Assembly (NCBI GenBank): GCA_022820945.1
Contig: JAJEEP010000137.1
Span: forward strand, 1-39,318
DNA length: 39,318 nucleotides
Reading direction: 5' to 3'
Source: Alphaproteobacteria bacterium
GTDB taxonomy: Bacteria > Pseudomonadota > Alphaproteobacteria > UBA828
Shown: piece after piece, positions 39,200 through 39,318 of the stretch
How positions within the stretch are numbered: position 1 is the stretch's first letter
Layout of the letters: every line of letters starts with the position of its first letter
Program-made: the position numbers and the translations under genes
The notes under the pieces: model-generated
Database searches by the model: none
The model's input: the letters and a program-made list of their open reading frames with translations, nothing else
What the model was told of the DNA's origin: nothing

Positions 39200-39318
39200 T
39201 CATGGGCATAATTCCGCTGTTGGAGAGCCCTTGCCGGGCGGGCTTACGCGCACTTGACGGTGGCGATGAGCCGATCCGATGGGCTGGTCAGGGCTTCGAT
39301 GATGTTCCAGCCCTGCTT
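39183..39318 (-). mobile_element. IS66-like insertion sequence, distal end, cut by the window edge
   Basis: Starts with the GTAA tip of the IS66 family at 39183 and runs off the window. It contains the final codons of a minus-strand transposase-like gene 45-60 bp inside the tip. The orientation is the same as that of the element at the left edge. The flanking 8 bp are GAAAAATT here and GAAATTTT at the left element, so they are not a single matched target duplication. Confidence 0.6.
39244..39318 (-). CDS. C-terminal end of a probable IS66-type transposase (partial)
   Basis: Twenty-four codons, open to the window edge, end in TAA at 39246-39244. They encode a tail that includes QGWNIIEALTSP and ends LIATVKCA. 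The form Q-G-W-N-I-x-x-x-L-T...L-I is one I associate with C-termini of IS-borne transposases. The position just inside a GTAA terminal repeat supports this. Most of the gene is outside the window. Confidence 0.5.
   Translation of the reverse strand, partial: KQGWNIIEALTSPSDRLIATVKCA

Noticed and set aside
1-39318. Closed circular replicon with one IS spanning the window ends
   Set aside because: A single insertion would leave identical 8-bp flanks; the flanks differ (GAAATTTT and GAAAAATT), though they are similar enough that this is not fully excluded. The core genes are chromosomal in type.

Overview
The window reads as a high-GC alphaproteobacterial chromosome segment, most likely from a Rhodospirillales-type or marine relative. 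This rests on the aroC-fabI pair, the aerobic-type cobaltochelatase genes cobS-cobT beside a J-domain gene, and many short-chain dehydrogenases, HyuA/HyuB proteins and ectoine-hydrolase-like genes. No rRNA, tRNA or CRISPR was seen. The GC-rich core runs from about 480 to 37,830. Both edges (1-480 and 37,830-39,318) are visibly richer in A+T and carry ends of IS66-like insertion sequences: an end with a tnpA-like start codon at 1-137, and an end with the last codons of a transposase-like gene at 39,183-39,318. Both ends lie in the same orientation and share a 17-bp terminus, so the window may be the unique stretch between two copies of one element.

Region by region: (1) 481-4,129 is housekeeping: fabI then aroC on the minus strand, and divergently a CDF metal exporter and a 3-methyladenine DNA glycosylase. 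(2) 4,181-10,662 is accessory metabolism: cupin, SDR, flavin reductase, an ArsR regulator overlapping an ArsP-like permease, then a minus-strand operon of luciferase-like monooxygenase, HSL-type esterase and SDR. (3) 10,893-18,938: an orphan STAS protein, then a minus-strand operon (maleylacetate-reductase-like alcohol dehydrogenase, HyuA, HyuB, SDR) divergent from an acyl-CoA synthetase. The gap between them holds a perfect palindrome matching the PsrA box. Together these genes have the logic of an alcohol-to-ketone-to-beta-keto acid-to-CoA ester route like that of acetophenone degradation. (4) 18,973-21,666: a VapBC-type toxin-antitoxin pair, a metal-site-less M24 hydrolase close to ectoine hydrolase, and a HigBA pair. 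(5) 22,014-29,445: HAD phosphatase, FAD-linked 2-hydroxyacid dehydrogenase, a minus-strand ThDP enzyme/FemAB-like/class III aminotransferase operon, and a secreted dienelactone hydrolase. (6) 29,789-33,338: cobT, cobS and a J-domain protein. (7) 33,434-37,826: a P450, RraA-like, HAD dehalogenase-like, GMC oxidoreductase operon. (8) 37,827-39,318: about 970 bp with no convincing gene, one small conserved-looking gene, then the second IS end.

Themes that stand out: the putative ketone-carboxylation cluster with its PsrA-like operator; three genes whose promoter elements place the transcript start at or next to the start codon (leaderless), two of them with perfect palindromic operators touching the ATG; a dispersed 53-bp hairpin repeat with a compensatory base change; and the matched IS ends whose similarity continues beyond the expected IS66 tip.
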